DNA of 64,000 nucleotides, from contig CM026431.1 of assembly GCA_014871385.1 (NCBI GenBank), positions 1,496,464 through 1,560,463 of the forward strand. The letters are read 5' to 3'. Source of the stretch: Ceratodon purpureus (Eukaryota > Streptophyta > Bryopsida > Pseudoditrichales > Ditrichaceae). The notes under the pieces are model-generated. The model made no database searches, had not been told where the DNA came from, and worked only from the letters and a program-made list of their open reading frames with translations. The stretch's first letter is position 1; every line of letters starts with the position of its first letter. The translations under genes were made by a program, and so were the position numbers. Below are positions 1 through 9,793 of the stretch, one piece after another.

Positions 1-240
1 TAATGAATGGATGAGGGAAAAAGCTAGATATGGCATCTACAGCCCAAAAGGTCTTAACATCCCCAAAAGACTCCATGGACACCTAAACATTCTACGAGCG
101 GAAATGGTGGCTATACACAAAACACTAAGAATCATCAACACACAATTTCCTAATGAACCTACAAATATATTTACTGACTGCCTAAACGTACTATATTTAC
201 TAAACACGCAAATTAAACACCCCACATTACACAACAGTCA
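1..240 (+). pseudogene. Non-LTR retrotransposon remnant, RNase H domain, first piece
   Basis: The reading frame from base 11 encodes the first part of a LINE-type RNase H domain. The catalytic Glu sits in RAEMVAIHKTL and the second Asp in IFTDCLNVLYLL. The frame is cut at base 240 by a 3 kb insertion and resumes at 3208, where the last RNase H motif, with DGNEKADKLAK, is found. Removing the insertion and one copy of the 10-base duplication rejoins the frame. The element enters from outside the window, so its endonuclease and reverse transcriptase are not visible. It is non-functional: interrupted twice and carrying a stop and a frameshift near 3250. Confidence 0.8.
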
Positions 241-350
241 GGGTTATCATAATAGACGAGCAGGGCATAAAATTGTCGTCTTGTCACGTAATGGACGTGA
301 CGGACGATTTGTTATATGACTATCGGACGCGCTTATCGGACGAGCTCCCG

Positions 351-1100
351 CGCGGGGGGAAGCACAATAAAGTGTACCAAAAAAGTGGTCCGCTCATTGC
401 CAATTTCAGTCCCTATCGCAGAAACATAAAAAAGTGGCATTTTGGTTGTTGGTATGTAGGAAAGAAGTTTGGGTATAGAAAATAGACTTGATTATCTAAA
501 GTGTGGGAGAATATGGTACAAATTCGCGTCTTCTACGATGCGTACGAGAACCTCAAAGTCCGACAAAGTGAATGCAGTCATTTGAAAAAGTGATAAGAAC
601 AAGTGTCAAATGTTGTCGGAAATCACTTTTGATTCCATGGGGACCTCCGTTTGTGAATTGCGGTTGTAGAAATGACAATGACCACTTCAAATGAAAGTTT
701 GGGCGGACGAAAAGTATTTCAAGGACGTTTTTAAAACACTATTTTCCGTGAAACTTTTTGTGAGGTTTTTTTCACCGAACATTGTTTTTTAAATTGGAAA
801 AAGCATCCTCCAAAGACAATAGAGGGCCCCAAATGAAGAAATTAAGACTTTGGAAAAGTTCATTTTCATGATTTAGAACTAGCGGTCAAATTAAGTTTCA
901 ATTGAAGATGTTTTTTTTAAAGACATGCCTCTTAGATACCTTATGACACCTTAAAAAGTGACTAAAATGCTCAAAAACTACACCAATAATAAATATGCTC
1001 AAAATCAGCTTTGAGCTTTAAAAAACAGCACACTTCATATTCACTTCTTAGTGATCACATATTGTACTTTGTGGTACACTTTATTGTGCTTCCCCCCGCG
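351..1100. mobile_element. 750-base element with perfect 29-base inverted ends
   Basis: Bases 351-379 are an exact inverted copy of 1072-1100; the core is aagcacaataaagtgtacca preceded by a G run. The interior is AT-rich with no long frame. A related, inverted, one-ended copy lies at about 8085-8575, which shows this is a mobile or repeated family rather than a chance hairpin. The flanking gcgcg sequence is low-complexity, so I cannot fix a target duplication. It could be a separate MITE nested in the larger insertion. Confidence 0.6.
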
Positions 1101-1379
1101 CGCGAGTAAAATTACTATCCTCGCAGTTTACTACTATTTACCATGGAATGGTGCCCGTCGTCGCATCTGCTCGCGCGCGAGCACTCGGGCGCGCGCTCAA
1201 ATAATTTTTATTTATTTATTTATTTTTGATTTTTTTTTTTGGCGCGCGCCTACATGCTCGCGCCCGTTCGAACGCGCCCGAGAGCTTGCACGAGACTTTC
1301 ACAAAGAAATTGTTCATTACATTTTGGTGATAGTTCCTCCTTTGGGCATGTGCATGTAGGCATGCACATAGGAAAAAAT

Positions 1380-2685
1380 CAAGCACCAAAATGAAATGAA
1401 CAACTTCTTGGTGGAGGTTGGGTGCATGCGTGTCGGTGTGTGTGGAAAAAACTGGCACAAAAATGAAATGAAACCGAACTTCCAAAATTCATGTAGATAT
1501 GTTCTTATATGATTTGAATCTTGATTTTTGTACTATTAAAGTTATTCTTGTTAAATATAGTTTTATATTTAGTTCATGATTGCATTCATTAATTAAATAT
1601 ACAAATAACTAATATTTCATGTTATTCTTGAATTTATTTACCGTGTTTCATTCAATTGGCACATACAATAAGTTTACATAAAAAAAATATATAAAAAAAA
1701 TACATCATGGAATGGGAATGATAAAATAAGTACATGATAGACTAAGAATGGAAGAAAAAGAAAACGAGAAGATAGAACGGAATAATAATGAACTTAGGAA
1801 GAAGAAGATGATAGAACAAAAGACAATTGGAAGAAATACATAAAATTAAAAGATTGAATGGGCGACTAATGGAAGAATAAATAAATAAATACATGATAGA
1901 CTAAGAATGGAAAAAAAGGAAAACAAGAAGATAAAATGGAATTATAATGAAGTTAAAAGGGACGAGATGATAGAATGGAAGACAATTGGAAAATTTAATA
2001 CATAAAAATAAAAGATAGAATGTGAGACCAATGGAAGGCTAATAAAATAAATAAATACATCATCCACTGGAAATAGAAGAAAAGGAAAACGAGAAGATAG
2101 AATGGAAGAAGGATAGAAAAATCAACAAATAAAGGGATAGAATGGGAGAAATATGAAAAAAAGTCATGGATAAAAAGTCATCAAGTGTGATGAATGACAT
2201 AGTCAACAATGAATTGATGTTTAAATAAATTTTGATTTAATCAACGCGAAGAAAGTGGAAATGTACACAAAATGCTCTAGTTTAAACAAAATTAAACCTA
2301 CTCCAAAATCTTCTACTAATCTAATTATCTATGCCTTTTGCTACTATTTTTATTCCAATATCATATTACAAAAATGTTCTCATCACTCATCGATCTCCAT
2401 CACATCGCGTACTGAGCAACTAAGCTCCTTGGTCTACCAACAATTATTTGTGCATAAAATTGCAATGAACAACTTCTTGGTGGAAGTCCGGTGCGAGCTA
2501 TCAAGCGAGTGCGGACGAGCGCGAGTACTCGGGTGCGAGCATACGGGCGAGTGCAAAGGAAGAAGTAGCACCAAAATGAAATGAACAACAACTTGGTGGA
2601 AGTCCGGCGCGCGCTATAGGGCGAGTGCGGACAGACGCGAGCATACGGGAGTGAGCATTCGGGCGAGTGCGGGAAAAAAAAAATA

Positions 2686-2768
<83 letters not shown>

Positions 2769-2930
2769 ATTTTTAAAAATAACTTTGGCTAGTTTCTTTG
2801 TGCGCATTTGCTGATATGCTCGCGCCCGTCCGCGCGCGCCCAAGTGCTCGCGCTCAATGGAAGAAGTAGCACCAAAATGAAATTAACAACAACTTGGTGG
2901 AAGTCTGGCGTGCACTATTGGGCGAGTGCG
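1380..2930. repeat. Dispersed internal repeat units of the Mutator-like insertion
   Basis: A unit beginning 'caccaaaatgaaatgaacaa' and continuing into 'cttggtggaagt' and a GC-rich tail 'gggcgagtgcgg' recurs near 1383, 2455, 2568 and 2865, and once inverted near 1292-1330. The GC-rich tails (alternating gcgcgc/cgag) contrast with AT-rich DNA between 1480 and 2400. The 1480-2250 part holds loose A-rich repeats ('agaatggaagaaa...gataga') and no recognisable gene. Confidence 0.6.
2694..2765. repeat. (TA)n microsatellite
   Basis: About 72 bases of uninterrupted TA inside the Mutator-like insertion. A second similar array follows at 2933-3001. Each array lies directly next to a GC-rich 'gggcgagtgcgg' repeat tail. 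Confidence 0.95.

Positions 2931-2932
<2 letters not shown>

Positions 2933-3001
<69 letters not shown>
2933..3001. repeat. (TA)n microsatellite
   Basis: About 68 bases of uninterrupted TA, the second such array in the insertion. The translated 'YIYIYI' frames across it are artefacts. Confidence 0.95.
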
Positions 3002-3006
<5 letters not shown>

Positions 3007-3197
3007 TTTGCACTCGCCCGTTTGCTCACGCCCGAGTGGACGCGCGCGAGCTGTCGCGCACGCGAAAGTCAGCGCTAGATAAATTCGTTTTACCCTAACC
3101 ATGAGTCAACCGGTCAAGGCCCTCATCGGACGGACATTTGGTAGTGTCTTGTCACCATGACGGACTAAGGGACAGTCGGTATGTTATGACAACCATG

Positions 3198-3942
3198 ACA
3201 ACAGTCATCTCGACCAAATCACACTTGCCTCCATGGTAGAACTACTCCAATAAAGAAATACACAAAGTCAAAGCACACATCAACATTGATGGTAACGAGA
3301 AAGCAGACAAACTAGCAAAAATCGGAGTCAACCTAGCATATAGAACTGCCAGACATCCATACGAACACGCACATGCTACCCCACACTACTACCAGAAAGA
3401 TGAATGGCCATCCAGGATAGATATGCTAGACAAAGGACCAGTTAGAAATCTAGAAAAACAAATCAAGAAATATGACAGAGAAAAAAACTTCGAAATTATG
3501 GCCATACAAACTCCCAATATTTGCAAATGGACAGCAAATGAAGACATAGACAATGAACTCTCCAATGAATTCTGGAAAAATCCAATCATTACAGACAAAC
3601 AAAAAACATGCCTTATCAAATTCCGTACCGGAACGTACATGGGCCATGCTAGAAAACAAATGTTCTTTGGAAGAGAAAGATTTCCATCCATCACATGCCC
3701 CATTTGTAGATCACATGAACCGGACACATGGTTACATGTGTTACTCACATACCAACAACAACATATACATTCACTCCGCGTCAAAAGACACAACAAAGCA
3801 GTTTGGGAAATTTGTAAACTAATAATCTCATCAGAAAAATCCCGTTGTTTTATTCTCATGAATGCTGGAACCTTCAATGATAAGTCCCCAGAAAATACTG
3901 TGCCAAATTGGTTACTTCCTTGCACATGTGGCACACAAAGAT
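3198..3942 (+). pseudogene. Non-LTR retrotransposon remnant, RNase H end and zinc-knuckle tail
   Basis: This continues the LINE polyprotein after the Mutator-like insertion. The RNase H motif KVKAHINIDGNEKADKLAK (near 3257) is followed by about 190 residues typical of the C-terminal region of plant LINEs, including a Cys/His knuckle (CPICRSHEPDTWLH, near 3695) and a second CTCGTQR segment near 3925. A stop and one-base shift lie just before the RNase H motif. The frame runs on spuriously into CACTA DNA after 3942. The true continuation begins at 7182. Confidence 0.8.
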
Positions 3943-3961
3943 CACTAGTAGGAATCTCGTC
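3943..3961 (+). repeat. Left terminal inverted repeat of the CACTA element
   Basis: The 19 bases cactagtaggaatctcgtc pair with 7160-7178 with two mismatches. The preceding gat is the target duplication. Confidence 0.9.
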
Positions 3962-4477
3962 CGATGAGGCATTCACATAAATGACTGTTGGTCCCTTTTG
4001 GGTCCAATATGACTGTGGAAATACGTGTCAAGTTCTGGTCATCCCAGAGGTAATTACCTGCTGAAAAGTGCGAGCAGATTTACCGTGCTACAGTCACTGC
4101 ACTGGAGGATATACTCGCGAGCAACATAATCCTGAAATCCACTTTTCTGCGAATAACAATGTCTGAGTTTTTTCGCGCCGGTGTCTACAAAATCTCGTAG
4201 AAATTTTTCTTCCAGCTTAAACTTGACATATAGGAGACCACGATTGCGAGCCTTCCCGCAAGTGGACGCTCCGTTTTCCCCATATATCCCTCAATCGTAG
4301 ATAAGATAAGGAGAATCTCTATAAAATATTGATTACATGTTCAAAAGCTAGATTAGAGAATCCTTCAACCCCTTCGCAACGCCGGGCCGAGCTCTGTCGC
4401 CATAGCCAGGAATCGCAAAGAGAAGAAGAAGAGAGTCAGAGAGAGAAGGGAGCCGAAGCTCGAGGGACTGAGTGACC

Positions 4478-4732
4478 ATGGCAGCGATGGCATCACTCTC
4501 ACTGTCGAGCTCTTCTCTGCGATCGTCTCTCTTCAGTCCCTGCTTGTTTCGGCGCGACTTGGAGCTCAAGCGCCTCGATCGCCATAGCCAGGAGCTTGCA
4601 CAAGCTCCAACGCCCACCTGAGTCGCGCATCTCGCCCACCCTCCCCACCGAGCACCGATCATGGCAATTGTCACCGCTCACCTGGCGGCCTCTTCGACCG
4701 CTCCCAAATTCGTCACGCGCTCGTCGGTTTAG
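4478..4732 (+). other. Captured leader: two short transit-peptide-like frames
   Basis: Two short frames lie in a GC-richer stretch inside the CACTA element. The first (4478-4621, 47 residues) starts MAAMASLSLSSSSLRSSLF; the second (4661-4732, 23 residues) starts MAIVTAHLAASSTAPKF. Both are rich in Ser, Ala and hydroxylated residues with few acids, as chloroplast transit peptides are. The phrase 'cgccatagccagga' occurs twice here (near 4398 and 4580). They may derive from the first exon of a plastid-protein gene, perhaps the same CURT1-like gene as the exon at 6175, but this is an inference. Confidence 0.35.
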
Positions 4733-4925
4733 GGTTTCTCGCGCCGCCCTCTCAAGCGCCTCATTTGCGCCTCATTTGTCACTCAGGTTTGAAATCGTAT
4801 CTGCCACATTTTAGGAATTAGGGTAATGTGTCACCTCAAGTTCCGCGGGTGTTGATAGATAATGCAACAGTGATGGAATGATTTCCAAGTTGTTATTTCA
4901 ATGGAAGGGATTTTGTTGGGTGCAG

Positions 4926-5720
4926 GAGGAGCTTTTTCGAGTGGCATTGTTGCCGATGGTGGACAATTGCATGGCTGGTTATATGTTCGCATATGGCCAG
5001 GTTAGTCATATTTGTTGTCATTTTGGCGATTTAGGTTGGAAATCGAATTCTTTGCAGCTTCTGTGTAAGTTGATTGTGCGAGTGTTTCCTGGCCATTGAT
5101 GGGCTCAAAATTTTGGGATTGAACACAGAGTGCAGTGGCAAGACGCATAATATGCTGGGGACATAGGGGATGTTGATCAGCAACCTAATGAGAATCGCGG
5201 CATGACGCCACTGGTGTATGAGTATCTCTTCGCTAAAATTCAGCAGGTACACATTCAAACCAACTCAGTACAAAATTGAATAACCATGTGGGTGTGTGCC
5301 CCAAGGCTCAAACCCTGAACCTTTGGAAGTTTGGTACTAATGCAGGAGGAGGAAGCCCAGAAGCATGAAAAGCTGAAATACAAGTGCAGATGCTCCTTCT
5401 TGGAGATCTACAATGAGCAAGTCTCAGATTTGCTAGAGCCTAGCCTCCTCCACCAATTTGCAGATGCGGGAGGATTCTAACAAAGGCGTATACGTCAAGG
5501 GTTTGTTTGAAGTCGAAGTGCAGAATGTGCAAGATGTACTGCAACTTCTGCTATTAGGTGCAACGAACAGGAAAGTGGCGGCCACCAACATGAATAGGGA
5601 AAGCGTCGCTCACACAGCGTTTTCACTTGTGTCATTGAGAGTCAGTGGGAGTGCGACTCCATGATTAACTTCCGGTTCGGTCGACTCAACCTCGTCGACT
5701 TGGCTGGTTCTGAAAGGCAA
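4926..5720 (+). pseudogene. Captured kinesin-12-like motor domain fragment, with introns
   Basis: Three motor-domain exons are recognisable. Exon A (4926-5000) encodes PMVDNCMAGY...FAYGQ with an AG before and GT after. Exon B (about 5119-5246) holds the P-loop region CSGKTHNMLG, in which the conserved Gly run is damaged. Exon C (5346-5720) holds [43 protein letters not shown] (switch I) and LNLVDLAGSER (switch II). A short KATGA start of the next exon appears near 5857. Frameshifts occur after MLG, after DLLEP and at NRES/RRSH, and three codons are missing before FAYGQ. The retained introns show the copy was taken from genomic DNA, not mRNA. Kinesin-12 is the closest family by recall; no ATPase could result. 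Confidence 0.85.
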
Positions 5721-5750
5721 GCAATTCACTTTCTCAGGAAGATTTTAAGG

Positions 5751-5780
5751 TTCTGTTCAATTAATTCAAACATCTAATTG
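5751..5780 (+). repeat. 30-base direct repeat, copy 1
   Basis: The sequence beginning ttctgttcaattaattcaaa is repeated exactly at 6095-6124. The copies bracket about 315 bases that include the start of a further kinesin exon. The pattern suggests a duplication junction formed during gene capture. Confidence 0.85.
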
Positions 5781-6094
5781 TGTGCCTGATTGTATGCACC
5801 GGTGCATTCTTCTTACATGCTGTTTGTATTTTATTTTTACGCTGGAACAGACAGAAAGCGACTGGGGCAAGGAATTAAGACTGGTTTCAGGGCTTGTTGA
5901 GTGGGGTTGCTGGAATGGAGCATGGTTTGTGTGGGTGATGACGGCGATCGGAGGTGTGGGAGCGAGAACGTGAGTGGGTATTTGGATGATCGGTTAGGAG
6001 TGATGTCTTTGAGGTGGTTGCGTGGTTTATCTTCGGGTTTTTGAGTTACTTGGTACTGTGATGAGAATCGAAGGTGTGCAATAGGTACTCGATT

Positions 6095-6124
6095 TTCTGT
6101 TCAATTAATTCAAACATCTAATTG
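6095..6124 (+). repeat. 30-base direct repeat, copy 2
   Basis: This is an exact copy of 5751-5780. It lies about 50 bases before the CURT1-like exon, which may make it the seam between two captured segments. Confidence 0.85.
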
Positions 6125-6174
6125 ATCCGATCTCCTGTTGGTGGCTGCCTTTGTGGCGACTCACTTTCGTGCAG

Positions 6175-6246
6175 CTTCCGAAGTTCATGGAGCTGATTGG
6201 TCTGGGTTATTCTGCCTGGTTTGTCTACCGGTACTTGCTTTTCCAG
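6175..6246 (+). pseudogene. Captured CURT1/CAAD-domain exon
   Basis: Bases 6175-6246 encode 24 residues starting LPKFMELIGLGYSAWFVYR and ending with YLLFQ. This matches the conserved membrane segment of CURVATURE THYLAKOID 1 (CAAD-domain) proteins, which bend grana margins in thylakoids. An acceptor (gtgcag) precedes it and a donor (gtatac) follows, so a complete exon with splice sites was captured. No other CURT1 exon was identified with confidence nearby. It shares the CACTA element with kinesin exons from an unrelated gene, which fits capture from at least two donor loci. Confidence 0.8.
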
Positions 6247-6716
6247 GTATACTCTGCAAGCTTTTAATCATCACGAAACATGGATCTCTTGGTCATAACA
6301 TTTAGCGAACAATGGAATCTGAATTTGGAGCCTACGTATTATGACGCAATTGGATCCAGTGTTCATTGGTTGAAGGGGCTTACGTTTCTGAAGACGCGAT
6401 GTTAGTTTACTACATTACTGAATCGTTGAAGGGAATCAGACAACTACAGCTGAATGGACAGGCGGAAATGCTTGGGGGCTTGAGTAAGTCCAGTAGGTCG
6501 TAGGGGAAGTTGTAGCAGGTGTTCCTTTTAACACAGATAGTTATGAGAAATAGATTCTTGACTTCCAGGGATTGATGATCCCATTTGAAATCTTATCAGA
6601 GTTTATTTGAATGAATGCATGTAGATCCGGTAAATGGATCTTGTTTTTCAATTTCAAAAACGGATGGTAGAGGAGATGGACACATGCCGAACTGTAGTAT
6701 TGCCTACGAATGAAAG

Positions 6717-7037
6717 GTGAATTTTGACATTCAACATCAATCTCGAACAAATCCACCAAAACGATACACACAAGCCGAGAAAACTGCCGGTCGTAACTCT
6801 AAATTCGGAGTAATTGCCATCTGGATGTGTGAGTCGGAGATGCTGGTCCTAAATGACCTGATTGAGAAGGACATCACCCTCTCGAGGACATTACAGAAAG
6901 TGCTAGTATCGAAGATTTTGAAATCCTCCCAGAAAATCACTTACGACGAAGAAACTGATCTGCAAATGAACTTTACAGAATGTGCTCATGAAGAGCATCT
7001 TCGAACCAGCAGTGCTCTCGGAAATCACGTTTACTGA
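6717..7037 (+). other. Unrecognised 106-residue frame in the CACTA element
   Basis: The open frame encodes a mixed-charge peptide with central DLIEKDITLSRTLQKVL. I do not recognise it. It may be another captured exon, since it is longer and less AT-biased than its surroundings, or a chance frame. The flanking 6250-6716 holds nothing I can identify. Confidence 0.25.
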
Positions 7038-7159
7038 CCAGGTGAAAATGAACCTGATGCAAGGAATGACTGGTCCATAATGACGGCCAGCCTCCAAGTC
7101 ATTTCTTCGGCACAATGTCTTAAATGACTCATATTTGAGTTATATTTCCAGTCCTAAAA

Positions 7160-7178
7160 GACAAGATTTCTACTAGTG
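7160..7178 (-). repeat. Right terminal inverted repeat of the CACTA element
   Basis: Read on the minus strand it is cactagtagaaatcttgtc. It is followed on the plus strand by gat, the second copy of the target duplication. Confidence 0.9.
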
Positions 7179-7181
7179 GAT

Positions 7182-7620
7182 GCCACTGTAACTCGAGATT
7201 TAGACCAGACATCTTATGTGTAGAAGGCTTATCTTACTAAAGTGCTTCTGAAGTTAACCCCAACCTTACAATACAATTTATTGAATTTACATATTGCAAT
7301 GACAGATTCTCCCCAGAAACATTCGAAGCTAAAACCAACAAATAGAATCTACTAATCGCTAATATCACTGCTCTAGGATGGAAAGTTGACCCTCTTATCG
7401 TCATTACAGCCGGCGCTAGAACAACTACACACATTCCATCAATGAAATCACTTGAAGAAAAATTCCAAATATCGATGCCCACCATCAAAAACACCTTCAA
7501 AACATAAACACTATCGCCATACAATATGCCATTTCCATTCTACTCCACAAAAGAAGAATAGAAAACCACCAACCGATTCCTCAAACATTAGATCCCCCTT
7601 AGTAAAAACTTTAAAATAAA
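7182..7620 (+). pseudogene. Non-LTR retrotransposon remnant, C-terminal end
   Basis: After the CACTA insertion the LINE frame resumes with CHCNSRFRPDILCVEG, then, with frameshifts and stops, FIEFTYCNDRFSPET, NITALGWKVDPLIVITAGAR and IPSMKSLEEKFQ. These fit the tail of the same polyprotein as the piece at 3198-3942. An A-rich stretch (ttaaaataaaataaaatttt) near 7611 could mark the 3' end. Bases 7620-8085 hold possible 3' untranslated or unrelated repeat sequence and no gene that I can see. Confidence 0.75.
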
Positions 7621-8084
7621 ATAAAATTTTGGTAGTAGCTAGAGCTACTTTATTTAATTGTTAGCATACAGATGTCAAGTCTCTTTTTGTCACTTCTTGC
7701 AAAGGGGGCTGTTGGTTGGCACAACTCATTTTCTGCTTGCGATTGCTCACTCAACAGTATCAAGCCATTCCATCCCCACATCCATTCAAACGAGTCCATC
7801 AGGGTTCAAACCCGGACCGAATAAATGAGACAAACGCTCACATCCAACCAACAATGAGCTCGTGGCTTGATGTCCGAAACATCACTACAAACTATTCTAT
7901 ACGCCTGTTTTTATTGGTTTCTTGTTACTGGTTACTTGTGACTAAAGTGTTTACTCTCGAAAGGGGGAAGTAGATCTTTACTTCCATACCTTTGTCCTAT
8001 GGGCTTTGGATTGGGGTAGGTCGAACAGACACTTAATTCACGTCGGTCTCCTCCGGAGACCAAAGTTTCTCTCTCTCTTACATA

Positions 8085-8575
8085 CATCTTCTTAAAAAGA
8101 ACATCCTCAATTGAAACTAAATTTGACCACTACTTCTAAATCATGAAAATGAACTTTTCCAAAGTCTTAATTTCTTTGTTTGGTGCCCTCTATTGTCTTT
8201 AGAGGATGTTTTTTTCAATTTAAAAAACAATGTTCGGTGAAAAAAAACGCACAAAAAGTACCACGGAAGTGACCCTCTTTAAAAACATCCTTGCGGTACT
8301 TTTGGAACCCTAAAAGTGTTTTTTTGATAGTTTTTTATTCTTTTATAGTCACTTTTTCAAATGACTACATTCACTTTGCTTGGGTTTAAAGCCTTCATAC
8401 AATAACTTTAAAGTTTCTACTTTGAACAAAACTTTTCCAAGTTGTAGAAAAACAAGTTGAGAATCCATAATAGCAAAAAAAATTGACTTTTGTGCAATTT
8501 TTACAAAAAAAGGCTGAAACTCGCAAATAGGGAAGCACTTTTTTGGTCCACTTTATTGTGCTTCTCCCCTCTTAC
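8085..8575 (-). mobile_element. Partial inverted copy of the 351-1100 element
   Basis: Read on the minus strand this begins with a near copy of the inverted end (gaagcacaataaagtg) and then follows the left two thirds of the 351-1100 element, for example aaagtgaatg.agtcatttgaaaaagtga and a block containing gaaaagttcattttcatgat. The far end is missing near 8085. The two copies differ at many positions, so the family is old. Confidence 0.6.
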
Positions 8576-8577
8576 AT

Positions 8578-9259
8578 CCTTGAGAAAGAGTGCGTTCTCA
8601 CTTACGTTTTTTAGTAATTACCAATCCTACATGGATGTACACATGGCACTCTTTTAAGAATGAATATTAGCTGATATTTAGGAGAACAAAAAATATTTGA
8701 GTAATTGTAGGCAATTGTTAAGAGAGCACCAAAAATAAAAAATATTCCCAAGTTTTGAACACAAAAGAATGGTCTTAGCTAATGTGGCACTTGAGGGGCC
8801 ATTGTGTAATCCCCCTACTATTGCTAACACCTTTCCAAACCTCATTGGTGACATTTTTCCTACAAAGAAGACATTTTTTCCAAAATTGTGGGAATATTAA
8901 ATTTTTATCCATGGTCTTTGCAAAGACCAAGTGGGAACGGGCGTTTAGGCATTTTCTTAGCTACCACAAAATCATGGGCAAATTTTATTTTGACCTGAAT
9001 CTATTCCACCAATTATAAATGTCTTTGTCTGGTTGCAAATTCAATTTAAAATACCCACCAATAACAAGTTGACTGATTGATTGGATGGAGAGCAAACAAA
9101 GGTAATGATGGATGAAGAGGAGAGAGCATTTTCACATGGAAACGGTGGATGATCAAACTAAAAAAATATGAAATATTTCTAACTTCAACAAGAAGACTCT
9201 TGATAAATTAAGATAATTGCTGCAAAATCCTCAATTTTAAGAGTTTCTTGAAAACCAAA
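8578..9259. other. AT-rich DNA, no gene seen
   Basis: A 78-residue frame at 8782-9018 (+) has no family resemblance that I recognise and no supporting signals. The rest is AT-rich with poly-A and poly-T tracts. Confidence 0.5.
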
Positions 9260-9793
9260 ATTAGAATATAAGTGAGAGTTTGTAAGGATCATTTTGTTGA
9301 TATAGTGCATATGCATTAAGGGAATCATTTCCATGGTCTAAATTGAGTTGTAAGACAGAACTCCTATAACTGGTGAAAAAATTCACCAAACAAGCACACA
9401 GATAATCAGCATCAGAATTGTAACAGTGATACTGCAAGCTAATCATTGCACAACATGGAGTGCTAAGTAAGAGATAACCATATATATGCAATAGTGTGGG
9501 AAGGATCATGGCTGTTACTCCGTTCACAACTTCATTACTAATCAGCTCTTTACAAGAAATAACAGAGAACCTGTATTAACTATGAGCACTATATCAATGT
9601 ACAGAGGGATAGCCATCTTGACGACTTTCTATTGTAAGAAAATGCAACGCTCCTTAACTCCACAAAGCTGTTGCTTACCGCCATCAAATTAGGCCTTCAG
9701 AGTTTCAACTGTGGCTAAATTAACTAACATTCCAAAGAACTCGACTACTCTTTCTAATTCACTCTCTACTGTAAAATGAAATTTGGCCCCCAG
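9260..9793 (-). other. Probable 3' untranslated region of the SPPL gene
   Basis: This stretch lies directly downstream of the SPPL stop codon on the minus strand. It has no open frame of note. The polyadenylation site cannot be fixed by eye. Confidence 0.4.

Larger units (their letters stand above)
241..3197. mobile_element. Mutator-like non-autonomous DNA transposon inserted in the LINE
   Basis: The insertion is flanked by the 10-base direct repeat acaacagtca (231-240 and 3198-3207). Its ends are related as inverted repeats: ggttatcataata at the left and, reading inward from the right, ggttgtcataaca. A target duplication near 9-10 bases with imperfect inverted ends fits Mutator-like elements. 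No transposase frame is visible, so it would depend on another element. Inside are a nested 750-base inverted-repeat element, repeats containing 'aatgaacaac', GC-rich alternating segments and two (TA)n arrays. The superfamily is inferred from the duplication length only. Confidence 0.65.
3943..7178. mobile_element. CACTA (En/Spm-type) element carrying host gene fragments (Pack-CACTA)
   Basis: The left end reads cactagtaggaatctcgtc; the right end, read inward, is cactagtagaaatcttgtc, matching at 17 of 19 positions. CACTA plus this extension is the signature of CACTA elements. It is flanked by the 3-base duplication gat (3940-3942 and 7179-7181), the expected length. On excision the LINE frame continues across the site from GTQR into CHCNSRFRPD. 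Short ATGACT-containing motifs recur near both ends (3980, 4009, 7066, 7126), as subterminal motifs do in this superfamily. There is no transposase. The cargo is host-gene material: a transit-peptide-like leader, kinesin-12 exons and a CURT1 exon. Confidence 0.9.

Noticed and set aside
2800..3100. Frames rich in alternating Tyr-Ile on both strands
   Set aside because: They are translations of (TA)n arrays, which are open in both directions; not genes. The same applies at 18197-18477.
4000..7170. A functional chimeric gene within the CACTA element
   Set aside because: Frameshifts, a damaged P-loop and missing codons in the kinesin part, with no frame joining it to the CURT1 exon; at most a non-coding transcript.
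7796..7820. tRNA T-arm-like sequence (gggttcaaaccc)
   Set aside because: The stem bases do not pair in the required register and no anticodon or acceptor arms can be folded around it.
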